64,000 nt of DNA, from assembly GCF_015353075.1 (NCBI RefSeq), contig NZ_CP064187.1:1240001-1304000 (forward strand), given 5' to 3'. The DNA comes from Rhizobium sp. 007. GTDB lineage: Bacteria > Pseudomonadota > Alphaproteobacteria > Rhizobiales > Rhizobiaceae. The notes beneath the pieces are model-generated. The model was not told the DNA's origin. It did no database searches and worked only from the letters and a program-made list of their open reading frames with translations. The translations under genes and the position numbers were made by a program. Below, piece after piece: positions 54,701 through 63,817 of this stretch; within the stretch, counting starts at the first letter, position 1; each line of letters opens with the position of its first letter.

Positions 54701-55554
54701 ATGTCGACGACGACCATCTTGGCCGCACGGCGCGTCGTGCCGCCCGACTTGATGGCGCCCGCCGCACGGTCGCCGATCTTCAGGAAGCTCATCAGGCCGG
54801 AGGAGCGGCCGCCGCCGGAAAGCTTTTCGCCCTCGCCGCGCAGATATGAGAAGTTGGAGCCGGTGCCGGAGCCGTACTTGAAGAGGCGGGCCTCGCGAAC
54901 CCAGAGGTCCATGATGCCGCCTTCGTTGACGAGATCATCCTCGACCGACTGGATGAAGCAGGCATGCGGCTGGGGGTGCTCGTAGGCCGACTTGGACTTT
55001 GTCAGCTTGCCGGTGAAGGGGTCGACGTAGAAGTGGCCCTGGCCGGGGCCATCAATGCCGTAGGCCCAGTGCATGCCGGTGTTGAACCACTGCGGGGAGT
55101 TCGGGGCGACGCGTTGGGTAGCGAGCATGTAGGCGAGTTCGTCGCGAAAGGCAGAGGCATCTTCCTCGGACGAGAAGTAGCCGCCCTTCCAGCCCCAGTA
55201 GGTCCAGGTGCCGGCCAGACGGTCGAAGACCTGGCGCGCATCGATTTCGGAGCCGTACTGCTGATCCTTCGGCAGCTCCTTGAGGGCTGCCTCATCGGCA
55301 ACCGAACGCCACAAGAAGGAGGGAACGTCGTTTTCCTCGACCTTCTTCAGCCTTGCCGGAACGCCGGCCTTGCGGAAATATTTCTGGGCAAGGATGTCGG
55401 CCGCGACTTGGGAGAACTGCGCGGGAACGTCGATGTTCTCAAGGCGGAAGACGATCGAACCGTCGGGGTTCTTGATCTCGCTCGTCGCCTTGCGGAATTC
55501 GATGTCCGCGTAAGCGCTCTGGCCTGCCTTTGTGAAACGGCGTTCTATGCGCAT
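51757..55554 (-). CDS. nrdJ: Vitamin B12-dependent ribonucleotide reductase (class II)
   Basis: The 1265-residue enzyme reduces ribonucleotides to deoxyribonucleotides with adenosylcobalamin and needs no oxygen. Motifs: [20 protein letters not shown] at the start, [49 protein letters not shown] with the active-site Cys-Ser loop, [20 protein letters not shown], and the C-terminal zinc ribbon ([15 protein letters not shown]) with the terminal redox cysteines. The length is usual for the single-chain form. ATG 55554 fits the family start; the frame is open to 55716. An NrdR box lies upstream, tandem hairpins downstream. Confidence 0.96.
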   Translation of the reverse strand: MRIERRFTKAGQSAYADIEFRKATSEIKNPDGSIVFRLENIDVPAQFSQVAADILAQKYFRKAGVPARLKKVEENDVPSFLWRSVADEAALKELPKDQQYGSEIDARQVFDRLAGTWTYWGWKGGYFSSEEDASAFRDELAYMLATQRVAPNSPQWFNTGMHWAYGIDGPGQGHFYVDPFTGKLTKSKSAYEHPQPHACFIQSVEDDLVNEGGIMDLWVREARLFKYGSGTGSNFSYLRGEGEKLSGGGRSSGLMSFLKIGDRAAGAIKSGGTTRRAAKMVVVDIDHPDIEEYINWKVKEEQKVAALVTGSKIVAKHLKAIMKACFNCEGGADADCFDPTKNPALKREIRAAKKDQVPENYVSRVIQFARQGYKDMEFKTYDTDWDSEAYLTVSGQNSNNSVSIRDDFLRAVEADGDWNLTARKDGKVMKTLKARDLWETISYAAWASADPGLHFNTTMNDWHTSPAAGPIRASNPCSEYMFLDDTACNLASLNLMQFKDAATKRINIADYEHAVRLWSVVLEISVMMAQFPSRRIAELSYEYRTIGLGYANIGGLLMSSGIPYDSDEARAIAGSLTAIMTGISYATSAEMAAELGPFPMFAPNRENMLRVIRNHRRAAYGEMSGYEGLSINPVALIHGENPDQDLAAHAKSAWDKALELGEKHGYRNAQATVIAPTGTIGLVMDCDTTGIEPDFALVKFKKLAGGGYFKIINRAVPEALRTLGYSESQIAEIEAYAVGHGNLNQAPAINPSTLKAKGFTDEKVEAVNAALKSAFDIKFVFNQWTLGLDFLKGTLKVSDEQLADMSFNLLDHMGFSKKDIEAANIHVCGAMTLEGAPFLKNEHLAVFDCANPCGKIGKRYLSVESHIRMMAAAQPFISGAISKTINMPNDATVDDCKSAYMLSWKLGLKANALYRDGSKLSQPLNASLIEDEGDEDALEELLAQPAAAQAVTVTEKIIERVIEKVVRSQEKLPGRRKGYTQKAKIGGHTIFLRTGEYDDGRLGEIFLDMNKEGSALRAFINNFAISVSLGLQYGVPLEEYVDAFTFTKFEPAGIVTGNDAIKNATSILDYVFRELAISYLGRHDLAHVDTSDFNNTALGRGVSEGKADVVSKGLTRGYKPTLVSGNSTERAASEIKGAATAAPVRASSGATITAIAGNTVRKLETVAASSEVVAFKRDYEERAKELAEEIAEEIAEESSTLFTDAAAADAASAKTEAKKVEAERRARSIMQGYTGNMCTECQNFTMVRNGTCEKCDTCGSTSGCS

Positions 55555-55716
55555 GTCCTTGCACCTCTGTTTGCGCGCCCCATCCCCGTTGACCAGGACG
55601 CAAGTTTCCTCATCCGGCAGCGCCGGAAGATGCGCAGCCAGCTCTCGTTTCCGTACCGTCACAGGAGTGTCATCCGGAGATGTCTTTCCTGTATCTTGTG
55701 GTGATGGTGGCTGCAA

Positions 55717-55732
55717 ACACTAAATATAGTAT
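55717..55732 (-). promoter_or_regulatory. NrdR box upstream of nrdJ
   Basis: ACACTAAATATAGTAT agrees with the NrdR consensus acaCwAtATaTwGtgt in 14 of 16 positions. It lies 163 bases before the nrdJ ATG. NrdR boxes normally come in pairs about 31 bases apart; I see no good second copy. Confidence 0.65.
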
Positions 55733-56136
55733 TAACAGCTTATTATCGCCAGCCCCGGATGTCACTTTTTTGGAGGTCAAAAATCGCGCAAAGGTCCCCT
55801 CACGGCTGCCATCCATCATGGATGTAACACCCTGATTCCACGCTCGAATTTTGAAGAGAACCGGCCTCGTTAAACCCGGTCCAGCTGCCGCCGCAACATC
55901 GGAAACCATTAAGTGAGAAATGGGCGATTCCGTCAAGGGGTGGTTTTTAACGAAGCGTTCACCACAACATATTGTGGACGGCCCTGTGAAGACTGGGGAA
56001 AAGCCTGGAGGCCCTGAATTTCAGGGCTTTGCGGGCTTCAGGCACCTGGAAAGCGAGGATGAAAAGAAAAAGTTAGCCGAATCCAAATCTAAGGATGGCA
56101 TTTTCGGCCCGGATCGGCATCGCGATTCGGGAGGCC
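55733..56136. other. Intergenic region without supported gene
   Basis: It holds the nrdJ promoter region on the left. No cobalamin riboswitch, tRNA or credible coding frame was found; a plus-strand frame at 55920-56207 runs into the next gene antisense and is not supported. Confidence 0.5.
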
Positions 56137-56727
56137 TCACATCGCATCGAGCGCGACGGTCACGGTGGCAATGCCGATCGCCGCTCCAGCCTCGTCGCGG
56201 ATGGTGAAACTGGCCTGCGCCTCGAGAATCTGCGTGGTCTCGTCGCGCTCGGCGCGATCGACGAAAATCTCGTCCGAATCGCGCGCGAAGGTCTGCAGAT
56301 ATTTGTTTTCGTCGGCCTGCCAGAAATCCGTCGTCACTCTGCTCTCGCCGACATTGAGCCCATTCCTGTCGGTAATGAAGAACTCGACGATAACGCCCTG
56401 CGATGCATCCTGTTTTTCCTTCAAGTAGCGCGAAACGGGCGTGGATAGAATGGCGGACACCATCTGCAGGGCGCCGGTTTCCACTTCGGATCGGTAGGTC
56501 GAATCAAGGACCTGGATATCCGTGCTGCTGACGTCACTGAATTTGGCGTTCTGCTCTCTGATCGCCGCGAGGACCATCGGCGTGCTGACCATCGGCCGGA
56601 CGACGGTATCTACATAGTCGCGGACGACGGCGACATAGGCGGGTTCGGCAAAGGCCGGCACGGGCAACAAAGAGGGGATCGCCAGCCCTGAAGCGACGAC
56701 CGCTCTAACCCAACCCCGGTATGCCAT
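56137..56727 (-). CDS. Periplasmic protein with PDC-like sensor fold (unknown)
   Basis: The 196-residue product has a signal peptide (VRAVVASGLAIPSLLPVPAFA). The mature part, VVRPMVSTPMVLAAIREQNA, SRYLKEKQDASQGVIVEFF, ITDRNGLNVGESRVTTDFWQ and YLQTFARDSDEIFV, resembles the double-Cache (PDC) sensing domains of chemoreceptors, but without any cytoplasmic output domain. It may be a free periplasmic ligand binder. GAGGGG stands close before the ATG at 56727. It is followed at a distance by gpt, divergent. Confidence 0.72.
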   Translation of the reverse strand: MAYRGWVRAVVASGLAIPSLLPVPAFAEPAYVAVVRDYVDTVVRPMVSTPMVLAAIREQNAKFSDVSSTDIQVLDSTYRSEVETGALQMVSAILSTPVSRYLKEKQDASQGVIVEFFITDRNGLNVGESRVTTDFWQADENKYLQTFARDSDEIFVDRAERDETTQILEAQASFTIRDEAGAAIGIATVTVALDAM

Positions 56728-56896
56728 TCCCCTCTTCCTTGCTCCGCGCGTTTTTGCCCTCGCGCGATCCGTGACCCGGCCCTTGGCACGTCGCTCGGAT
56801 GCGCGCGTGCAGGCCAGGCTCGCATCATACATCTGCAGTATTACTAAGATGACAATTCCGCGTGGAGTTTATTCGTGCCGGAATGGCCCGACGCTG

Positions 56897-57391
56897 TCAG
56901 CGCGGACCCTTGGCGATCGGCTCCTGATAGGTGAAGCCCATGTCCCAGGGGAAGTAGATCCAGGTGTCCTGGCTGACCTCCGTGACGAAGGTGTCGACCG
57001 TCGGCACGCCGAGCGGCTTTGCGTAGACGCAGGCAAAATGCGCCTTGGGCAGCATGGCGCGCACTTGCACCGCCGTCTTGCCGGTATCGGTGAGGTCGTC
57101 GATGACGAGGATGCCATCGCCGCCATTTTCCTTGAGCTCCGGCGCAATGCCCTTCAGCACCACCATATCCCCCTGGTTGACGTAATCATGATAAGAAGCG
57201 ACACAGACCGTTTCGATCAGGCGGATGTCGAGTTCGCGGCAGATGATTGCCGCAGGAACCAGGCCGCCGCGGGTGATGCAGACAATGCCCTTGAATTCCT
57301 TGTTGAGGCCGGCGATGCGCCAGGCAAGCGCGCGGGCGTCGCGATGGAACTGATCCCAGGAAACGGGAAAGGCTTTATCGGGAAAAGACAT
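56897..57391 (-). CDS. gpt: Xanthine-guanine phosphoribosyltransferase
   Basis: The 164-residue enzyme salvages guanine and xanthine with PRPP. Features: [20 protein letters not shown], the PRPP loop [20 protein letters not shown] and the substrate end [12 protein letters not shown]. The length agrees with E. coli-type Gpt. GGAG ends about 8 bases before the ATG at 57391, so this start is preferred to 57469. Confidence 0.95.
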   Translation of the reverse strand: MSFPDKAFPVSWDQFHRDARALAWRIAGLNKEFKGIVCITRGGLVPAAIICRELDIRLIETVCVASYHDYVNQGDMVVLKGIAPELKENGGDGILVIDDLTDTGKTAVQVRAMLPKAHFACVYAKPLGVPTVDTFVTEVSQDTWIYFPWDMGFTYQEPIAKGPR

Positions 57392-57557
57392 CGAACTGCT
57401 CCGCGGCATGAAAGGAAAACCCGCCGGCGACCAAGCGCAATCCGTCAAACGCAAATCGCGCAGGGCCAACCCGCGCGAAAGGAAGTTCCGGAGCCCGTCA
57501 CCGGTTGCCGCAATTAGCGGGATTTGCGGGTAAAACGCAAGTCCCGCCGGTGCTTCG

Positions 57558-58400
57558 TCAACGGGAGAGGAGGGTGAGCGCCGTCATCGACTGCAAGAGC
57601 GACTTCGTCGTGCCGCCGAAGATCATCTGCCAGAGGCGCGAATGGGTGTAGGCGCCCATCACCAGGAGATCGATGCTGCTGTCGGAGAGGCGGTTTTCGA
57701 TGACGTTCGAGGCGCTCTTATGGGTGCCTTCCGCAACGGCAAGCATCGCCTTCACGCCGTGGCGGGAAAGCGTGGCTGCGATTTCCGCTCCCGCCAGGCC
57801 CGCCGTCTGCATCGCAGAATCCACCGGATCGACGGAAAAGACCTCGACTTCGTCGGCAGCCTTCAGGATCGGCATGGCATCGAATGTCGCACGTGCGGCT
57901 TCCTTCGAGCCGTTCCAGGCAATCATCACGCGTTTGATCGCTTTCGGTTGCCGCAAGATATAGGGGATCATCAGGACCGGACGGCCGCTTTCGAAAAGAA
58001 AGCTGTCGATATCGACCTGGCTGTCAGATGGCTTGGAAGGGTCCGCTTGCGAGGCGATCAAGAGGTCCGCGCTGCGGGCGCTCTCGATCAGCGGCGCCGA
58101 GCCGTAGCCCGCCGAGGTGGCGAAGCTGCGCCATTCGAATGATGCGCCGGACGCTTCGGCTTTCTGGCGGAAGATGCGCTCCACTTCCACGGTCTCGGAA
58201 TGCGCCATGTCCTGCAGCGCCTGAACGGCGACTGGATCGGGAATTTCCATCGGAGCGACCAGCGGCACGGCCGAGATGTTTTCGGCGTGGAGACCGATGA
58301 CATGGGCATCGTTTTCGGCGGCAAGCGCAAAGGCAAAATCGGAGACCGCACGGCTGTTGTCGGCCGTATCGAGAATGGCGAGTATGGTCTTGTAAGGCAT
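57558..58400 (-). CDS. Universal stress protein with two USP domains
   Basis: The 280-residue product has one USP domain at 1-145 ([30 protein letters not shown]) and a second at 155-280 ([38 protein letters not shown]). The ATP-binding pattern G-x2-G-x9-G-(S/T) is seen only in part ([19 protein letters not shown]) in the second. GAGGAG precedes the ATG at 58400. It is 97 bases downstream of the CinA-like gene, same strand. Exact stress unknown. Confidence 0.92.
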   Translation of the reverse strand: MPYKTILAILDTADNSRAVSDFAFALAAENDAHVIGLHAENISAVPLVAPMEIPDPVAVQALQDMAHSETVEVERIFRQKAEASGASFEWRSFATSAGYGSAPLIESARSADLLIASQADPSKPSDSQVDIDSFLFESGRPVLMIPYILRQPKAIKRVMIAWNGSKEAARATFDAMPILKAADEVEVFSVDPVDSAMQTAGLAGAEIAATLSRHGVKAMLAVAEGTHKSASNVIENRLSDSSIDLLVMGAYTHSRLWQMIFGGTTKSLLQSMTALTLLSR

Positions 58401-58497
58401 ATCAATTCTCCTCGGCGGCTGAAAATGGTTTCGTAAGCAGGAAATGCGTTGTCGGTGGAACGGTTCCTTGGTTGTTCGAGGGCGGTGTGTTGCTGCT

Positions 58498-59274
58498 CTA
58501 AGCTTCGGCGGACCGGTTTTCGTCAATCTCCCTGGTCCTACGAATGTTCTCGATCATGGCGTGAACCTCAGCGCCCGCTGCATCGACAGCCGCCTGCGAC
58601 CGGCCGCGCACGACGATCTCCGTCGAGAATTTCTGGCCGACATAGCGCGGATAGGAGCCGATGCTGGTGTCCGGGTGCGCCTTCTGGATGGCGGCCAGCA
58701 GCATGCCGATATCGCCTTCGGCATAGGGGCAGGCGATCGCCAGCGACAGCACGCGCTGCCCGGTGCGAAGCATCGGCAGCACATTGTCGACCATGGCCTG
58801 AAACACCTGCGGCACGCCCGCCATGACGTAGACATTGCCGATGACGAAGCCGGGGGCAGTCGACACCGGATTGGCGATGTGTGCCGCCCCGCGCGGCATG
58901 CGCGCCATGCGCTTGCGCGCTTCGGTGAATTCCATCTCGCGGCGCTTGTACATGTCACCGAGCAGTGTCATGGCAGCAGCATCATGGTCGCAGGGAACGC
59001 CAAAAGCCTTCGAGACTGCGTCCGCGGTGATATCGTCATGCGTGGGGCCGATGCCGCCCGAGGTGAAGACGTAGTCGTATTTGCCGCGAAGGGCGTTCAG
59101 AGCTTCGACGATCGCATCCTCGTCATCGGCGACGATCCGCACCTCCTTGAGATCGATGCCGGAAAGCTGAAGCATATCCGCCAGATGGCCAATGTTTTTG
59201 TCCTTGGTTCGGCCGGACAGAAGCTCATCGCCGATGGCCAGCATGGCGGCGGTGATGACGGTTTCAGTGCTCAT
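58498..59274 (-). CDS. CinA-like molybdopterin-binding domain protein
   Basis: The 258-residue product has the MoCF/MoaB fold: AAMLAIGDELLSGRTKDKNI, DYVFTSGGIGPTHDDITADA and GFVIGNVYVMAGVPQVFQAM. These are the N-terminal motifs of competence/damage-inducible protein CinA; the C-terminal nicotinamide-mononucleotide deamidase domain is absent, as in the short rhizobial form. Role likely in NAD or nucleotide metabolism but unproven here. Confidence 0.9.
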   Translation of the reverse strand: MSTETVITAAMLAIGDELLSGRTKDKNIGHLADMLQLSGIDLKEVRIVADDEDAIVEALNALRGKYDYVFTSGGIGPTHDDITADAVSKAFGVPCDHDAAAMTLLGDMYKRREMEFTEARKRMARMPRGAAHIANPVSTAPGFVIGNVYVMAGVPQVFQAMVDNVLPMLRTGQRVLSLAIACPYAEGDIGMLLAAIQKAHPDTSIGSYPRYVGQKFSTEIVVRGRSQAAVDAAGAEVHAMIENIRRTREIDENRSAEA

Positions 59275-59491
59275 GAGAGATATCCTGATGGGGCTTTGCT
59301 ATAGGTAGCGCCGTTTTCCCGGCTTGCAAATGGCGGCACCCGGTCGCGGCAGAAGGCGAAGGAAACGGTAAGTGCATTTAGTCTACATACATTGAACGCT
59401 GAGTTCTGCGCAGGCAGGTCATGCTCAAGGAAGCGCGCTGATAGAACTTCCGCCGGTCAACCATTCAATCCGTGCCGCAGGGGAGTTCGTC

Positions 59492-59778
59492 ATGGCGAGG
59501 TCCTAGTTCTTTACTATTCGGCCTGTGGCCATATCGAAACCATGGCATATGCAGTTGCGGAAGGCGCGCCAAGTCTGCGGGCGCCGAAGTCACCGTAAAG
59601 GGCGTTCCGGACCTGATTCCCGAAGAGATGGGTGTCGATGAGATCAAGGGCGGCTCGCCCCCACGGCGCGTCCACGATCACCGACGGCGATGGCTCGCGC
59701 CAGCCTTCAGCAATCGAGCTGGAAGCCGCGAAATACCAGGCCGCGCACGTCGCAAAGATCGCGGCGAAGCTCGGGTAA
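59492..59778 (+). pseudogene. wrbA: wrbA remnant with deletion and frameshifts
   Basis: Parts of NAD(P)H:quinone oxidoreductase WrbA are recognisable in several frames: [38 protein letters not shown], then directly [11 protein letters not shown], then [19 protein letters not shown] and KIAAKLG at the stop. The middle half, about 100 codons, is deleted, and one base is missing right after the ATG, where MAKVLV should be. A good GGGGAG site remains, so the decay is recent. Confidence 0.85.
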
Positions 59779-59909
59779 GACGCTTTCCGATCAAATGGTA
59801 GAGGCGGCGCGGCTCATCGCTGCGCCGTTGCTTGGCCGCAAGAGGTGCTTTCGTGCAATTCCTCTTGATTTTAACCAAAGCAGCATTCACGCGGCGCCAA
59901 AGTCGGCCG

Positions 59910-60038
59910 CTACCAGTGAAACTGCAGGGCTATGACCAGCAACATGGTCCCGGCAAGCACGCTCCCGAACAAACACGCAGCGGCTGTTTTGTAAAACCTG
60001 AGACGCCGCGCCCTTTCTCCACTCCAATCGTAAACCAT
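59910..60038 (-). CDS. Small membrane protein, 42 residues
   Basis: The frame reads MVYDWSGERARRLRFYKTAA and a transmembrane helix LFGSVLAGTMLLVIALQFHW. GGGAG lies 7 bases before the ATG. The start MVYDW followed by an Arg-rich stretch and one helix is familiar from short unannotated proteins of rhizobia. Function unknown. Confidence 0.5.
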   Translation of the reverse strand: MVYDWSGERARRLRFYKTAAACLFGSVLAGTMLLVIALQFHW

Positions 60039-60260
60039 CGTCTTACTCCCACAAGACAAGCTTACACGCATCGTGGCACTGTAATTCGTGCATCCGCAAA
60101 GGCGCCTTCGAGCCCTGCCGCCTTTCAGACGCCGGCATAAAATCATATTTATTGGGATTGATAAAGATGGTGGGGCGAGACCAGTAGGCGCATAGTTCTT
60201 TCCGCCGCGGCTGTAAGACCTGCGATTTCGTCCTGTGTGCCAATAGGACCGGAGATTTTG

Positions 60261-60527
60261 ATGCGCGCTGTTATCGCTTCCCTGCTGGTCGCCCTTGCCC
60301 TTGCCGGATGCAACACGGCTCCGCCGGAGCCCATCCGCGGCAGCCTCACCTATGGCAGAGTCGTCCACGTTCCCGCGCGAGCGGGATACACCGTCAAGCA
60401 CGAGTTTCCGGACAAGTTCGGATACCGGGTCTACGAAAGATACGTGGTTCAGCCGGATGGAACGCTGAAGCTCATCTCCCGCCGAACCGGCTCCGACTAC
60501 TGGCACTTTCCCCGGATGAAATGGTGA
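60261..60527 (+). CDS. Small lipoprotein
   Basis: The 88-residue product has a lipoprotein signal with lipobox LALAGC (MRAVIASLLVALALAGCNTA). The mature part (EPIRGSLTYGRVVHV, FGYRVYERYVVQPDGTLKLI) is rich in Tyr and charged residues. GGAG is 6 bases before the ATG at 60261. Function unknown. It is the last backbone gene before the tRNA-Leu insertion. Confidence 0.72.
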   Translation: MRAVIASLLVALALAGCNTAPPEPIRGSLTYGRVVHVPARAGYTVKHEFPDKFGYRVYERYVVQPDGTLKLISRRTGSDYWHFPRMKW

Positions 60528-60572
60528 GTGGACTGCCCGGCGTCGCAAAAACCTCGCGTCACGGCTGCGTGC

Positions 60573-60625
60573 TGGTGCGGGCGACGGGGATCGAACCCGT
60601 AAGGATTTCTCCGAGGGATTTTAAG
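60573..60625 (-). other. 3' fragment of tRNA-Leu(UAA) marking an integration site
   Basis: Read on the minus strand, the segment starts at the anticodon loop (CTTAAAATCCCTCGG), goes through the variable arm and T arm (GGGTTCGATCCCCGT) and ends CGCCCGCACCA with encoded CCA. The 5' half of the tRNA is missing; instead unrelated sequence follows. This is what remains at one end when an element inserts at the anticodon loop of a tRNA gene. An integrase gene starts 134 bases to the right. Confidence 0.78.
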
Positions 60626-60758
60626 TTAGTTTTTTGGGCTAATCCCTGATACCCTGAAACCCACCAAAAATCGCTTAAAATCCTTGTAAATCATGGCTTT
60701 CACGTGTAATTAAGGGATACCACAATTATGTATTAGGGCACATCGGGGTATTACAAAA

Positions 60759-61999
60759 ATGTACCCTGAGATATACCCTGAAAGCCGAGGGATTTTTTTG
60801 AAAATGCCGCTTCTTTCTGAGGATTTTATCCGGCGCGCGAAATTGCCGGAAGGCGTTAATGAGAAGGTTATCCGCGATTCAAAGTTGACTGGCTTCATTC
60901 TGCGCATGCGCCGAAGTGCGGCTGGCGAAACCGTTAAGGCGTTCTTCGTTGAGCATGTTGTCGATAACCCCGACGGTTCCAAGAAGCGTTCAAAAACTTC
61001 GGTTGGTATCTATGGCACATTCACGGCGAACGCCGCGAGGGCAGAAGCGCAAACGATGCTGCAAGCTGCCAAGCGTGGCGAAGACCCCGCCGCCGAGCGC
61101 GCGGCCAAGAAGGCGCGGAAACGGTTTGAGGCCCTTGTCGATGAATATCGCGAGAAAAAGCTTATCCGCCGTAAAGATTCGACTCGGAAGGATTACGAAG
61201 GCCGCATCGGCGTATCCTCTTGCCATACTTCAAGGGCAAGTTCGTTGATGACATAACAACGCCAATGGTGGCCGATTGTCACTTTCGAAAAAGGGCCAAT
61301 CCGACCGATGCCAACCGCGCAATCGCGGTTCTTTCGGCCATTATGAAGCATGCCGTTCAGCAAGGCATGCGCGCCACTAACCCTTGCAAGGGCATCGAGC
61401 GCTACCAAGAAACCGCGAAAGACGATTGGATTGACGAACATCAGTTGCCGGCTTTCCTCGACAAACTGGACGCCGTTGTAACCCCCGTCGGCGATCTCTT
61501 ACGCTTCATGGCGGTAACCGGGTGGCGCGTTTCTGAGGCGCGCTTGATGCGTTGGGAATGGGTCAACTTACGCCGCCTCATAGTTCGCATACCCGATGAA
61601 AACTCAAAAATCGGCGTAATTGACAGACACCTTTCCGCTGACGCCGCTGAATTGATTAACCGTCAATCGCATCGCGAAGGTTTTGTTTTCAGCAACAGGG
61701 AAGGGCGCTTTCCTACCAATTACAAGGACGTGCGCAACGTTCTGGCTGACACATGCAAGGCGGCAGGAATTCCCAAGCTTACGCCGCATGCCCTTCGCCA
61801 CACGATGGCAACACATACGGCGATCGCCGGGGCGACTGCTCATGAATTGCGAGAGGCGGGCGGATGGAAAACGCTTGCGATGGCAAACCGCTACGTCAGT
61901 CGCGCGGAAGCCCTTGGCAAGAGTGGCGCGGAAAAGGCGGCGGCGGCGATCAACATTCACCGCAAACCCAAAGCCGACGTGAAGGAATTCACCCGATGA
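60759..61999 (+). pseudogene. Phage-type tyrosine integrase with a frameshift
   Basis: The first frame (60759-61215) has the DUF4102-like arm-binding start (LLSEDFIRRAKLPEGVNEKV, LTGFILRMRRSAAGE) and a core-binding domain start (FEALVDEYREKKLIRRKDST). The second (from 61216) continues RILLPYFKGKFVDDITTPMV, FMAVTGWRVSEARLMRWEW (Arg I), HALRHTMATHTAIAG (HxxR) and GGWKTLAMANRYVS (Tyr). One base lost near 61212 separates them. The usual length is about 410 residues, as here when joined. It lies beside the tRNA-Leu fragment, so it drove that insertion. Confidence 0.85.
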
Positions 62000-62673
62000 C
62001 TGATTCGGCTCTTTTATGGGAGCGGGTCGAACGGTTTTCGTTTTCCGAAGATGCCCAAAACCAAATTATCGACCTTTGCCAGCCGTTGAAATTTTCGACC
62101 GAAACAATGGCGTGCCGTGAACCGGGCTTAACAAACCGGTCCCCCGAATTCTGCTGCATCGAATTGTTTGAAGCGAAGGCAAGGCTTTCCCTACGCGCCT
62201 ACATCGACAGCCCGCGCGTTACGGCGAAGGAAGAGCGGGGGCGCTTCGAACGGATAGAGTCTACGGTGCGGCAAGCGCATGAACTGTTGCGCCACGCGGA
62301 ACCATTTCTTTTCCCGTGGCGGCTCGACGCATCCAACCAAATTCTGGCTGACTTGCAGCATATCGCCGACCAAGCTCGCGAGGCCGCCAGCAATGTTGAC
62401 AAAGAGTTCCAGGCCGATCCGTTCAACAGCGTTCACGATCCGCACCGCTTGCAATTGTGCTTAGCGATGTTGTGGCAACAGTTCCTTGAGACCGAAGCGC
62501 CCCCGGTGAACTCCCGTAGCAGCGCCGCCGCCCGTCTGTTGCTTGCCACGGTGAATCCAGCGATGGCGTTTGCGCGCGAATATCTCGGCATTCGGCAGGC
62601 GCGGCCTCTGACTTCTGACAATGCGGAATATGCTATCCGGCAACTTACATCGCACAAATTCACCGATCAGTGA
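61996..62673 (+). CDS. Island protein of unknown function
   Basis: The 225-residue product starts in the integrase stop (ATGA overlap), so it is in the same operon. It is mostly helical and acidic: SALLWERVERFSFSEDAQNQ, FEAKARLSLRAYIDSPR, QILADLQHIADQAREAASNV and LQLCLAMLWQQFLETEAPP. No domain I know; no signal or membrane segment. Perhaps a helper of integration or cargo. Confidence 0.65.
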   Translation: MTDSALLWERVERFSFSEDAQNQIIDLCQPLKFSTETMACREPGLTNRSPEFCCIELFEAKARLSLRAYIDSPRVTAKEERGRFERIESTVRQAHELLRHAEPFLFPWRLDASNQILADLQHIADQAREAASNVDKEFQADPFNSVHDPHRLQLCLAMLWQQFLETEAPPVNSRSSAAARLLLATVNPAMAFAREYLGIRQARPLTSDNAEYAIRQLTSHKFTDQ

Positions 62674-62952
62674 CTTCCCTTTCTTCCGTTCGGGAAAGCC
62701 CACAGCGCATTCCAGCCCTTTGCCGGTATTGACGACCGCAAACGCCTTGCGCGCTTCTTCGGCCACCGCCTTGATATAGCGAACTACCGGCAAGCTTCGA
62801 GGCGTTCAAGGATCACTCCGGCGCTCTTGTTTCGGCAGCACACGTGATGCGCTTGCAGCGCCTTCGTCCCTCGGCAAGGTGCAACTTGGCCCGAGGCGGC
62901 CACTCCTTGTCCGTGACTTTGTGGGAGGCGACAATCGCAGAAAACCAACACA
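62674..62952. other. Short gap, no supported gene
   Basis: Reads in frames of 60-110 codons on both strands are without a start signal or family and overlap each other. The promoter of the kinase/DUF3037 pair should be here. Confidence 0.4.
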
Positions 62953-63816
62953 TTGAAGTTGTCGCGTCGCTGGTGTACGACCAACGCGACGGGGGCGAAA
63001 TTGCTGGCTGGGGTAAATTGGCGACCTGCGCGAATTCAGCGCGTGAATGCGGTGTTGACTACGAGCACCAAGCCTCTGCTCGTGGTCACGGATGCTGGCA
63101 CAGCGCTTGTGAAGTATATGGGCAACCGGGCAGGGATAGATGCTCTCGTAACCGAGTTGCTTGCCGCCGAATTAGCCGCCAGAATTGGATTGCGTACCCC
63201 AGATTTCGCCGTCGTAGTGATTCCCGAAATCGAGACTGCGGATCCTCTAATTACCGTTCAAGCTGGGCCGGCATTCTTTTCTCGTTGGGAGCAGGCGCAG
63301 AGCTTGTCACCAAATTCTAAGCTTCTGGCTAACCTGCGAACGCCAAGCGACGTGGCACGTCTTGTGGTATTCGATACTTGGATCAGAAACAAGGACCGCT
63401 TTGCGGACGATGCAAATGGTGGCGTCCTGAACTACGACAACATCCTATTCAAGGCGGACAAGCGCAAAACACAGCTCCTGGTCATTGATCACAGTCATGC
63501 GTTCGCGGAGACGTCGCTCGCGAACGAAGTCAATGATTTTTGGGCAACCGAGCAAACGGTTTACGGATTGTTTAATGAGTTCGCCGCAATGCTGACGCGG
63601 CAAGATGTAAAATCGGCGCTTAATACCATATGCGCCGTGGCTATTGGTGAGATAAGAGATATATGTCACTCGCCGCCGCCCCAGTGGGGCTTCACGGCAG
63701 GCATGGCCAATCAATTGGCTGGCTTGCTGGTGGAGCGGGCAAAACGGATGACAGAGTGGCTGCCAGACGCGATTTTCGATCAACTGGAATTTGATCTTGA
63801 TAGGAAGGAGGCATGA
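62953..63816 (+). CDS. HipA-like kinase family protein
   Basis: The product is up to 287 residues and belongs to the HipA-related kinases that lack the N-terminal HipA domain: VVTDAGTALVKYMGNRAGI, LVTELLAAELAARIGLRTPD for the nucleotide side, VFDTWIRNKDRFADDANGGV with the catalytic Asp region, NYDNILFKADKR for the metal Asn-Asp and LLVIDHSHAFAE for the DFG-like Asp. The start is uncertain: the frame opens with a TTG at 62953, while a GTG at 63043 would fit the family start better. The DUF3037 gene starts two bases after its stop. Confidence 0.78.
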   Translation: MKLSRRWCTTNATGAKLLAGVNWRPARIQRVNAVLTTSTKPLLVVTDAGTALVKYMGNRAGIDALVTELLAAELAARIGLRTPDFAVVVIPEIETADPLITVQAGPAFFSRWEQAQSLSPNSKLLANLRTPSDVARLVVFDTWIRNKDRFADDANGGVLNYDNILFKADKRKTQLLVIDHSHAFAETSLANEVNDFWATEQTVYGLFNEFAAMLTRQDVKSALNTICAVAIGEIRDICHSPPPQWGFTAGMANQLAGLLVERAKRMTEWLPDAIFDQLEFDLDRKEA

Positions 63817-63817
63817 G

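Noticed and set aside
52957..54849. A 630-codon open frame on the plus strand inside nrdJ
   Set aside because: It is the antisense of nrdJ, a strongly biased GC3 gene; its sequence is rich in Arg, Asp, Val and His without any domain.
55555..55716. A longer nrdJ start at 55716
   Set aside because: The extra 54 codons do not match class II reductases, whose sequence begins at MRIERRF; the NrdR box would then lie immediately at the start.
55733..55936. A cobalamin riboswitch in front of nrdJ
   Set aside because: I could not find the conserved B12 box or the expected paired elements; only the NrdR-like palindrome is visible.
60573..60625. A complete tRNA-Leu gene
   Set aside because: Only the part from the anticodon loop to CCA is present; upstream sequence cannot form the acceptor, D or 5' anticodon stems.
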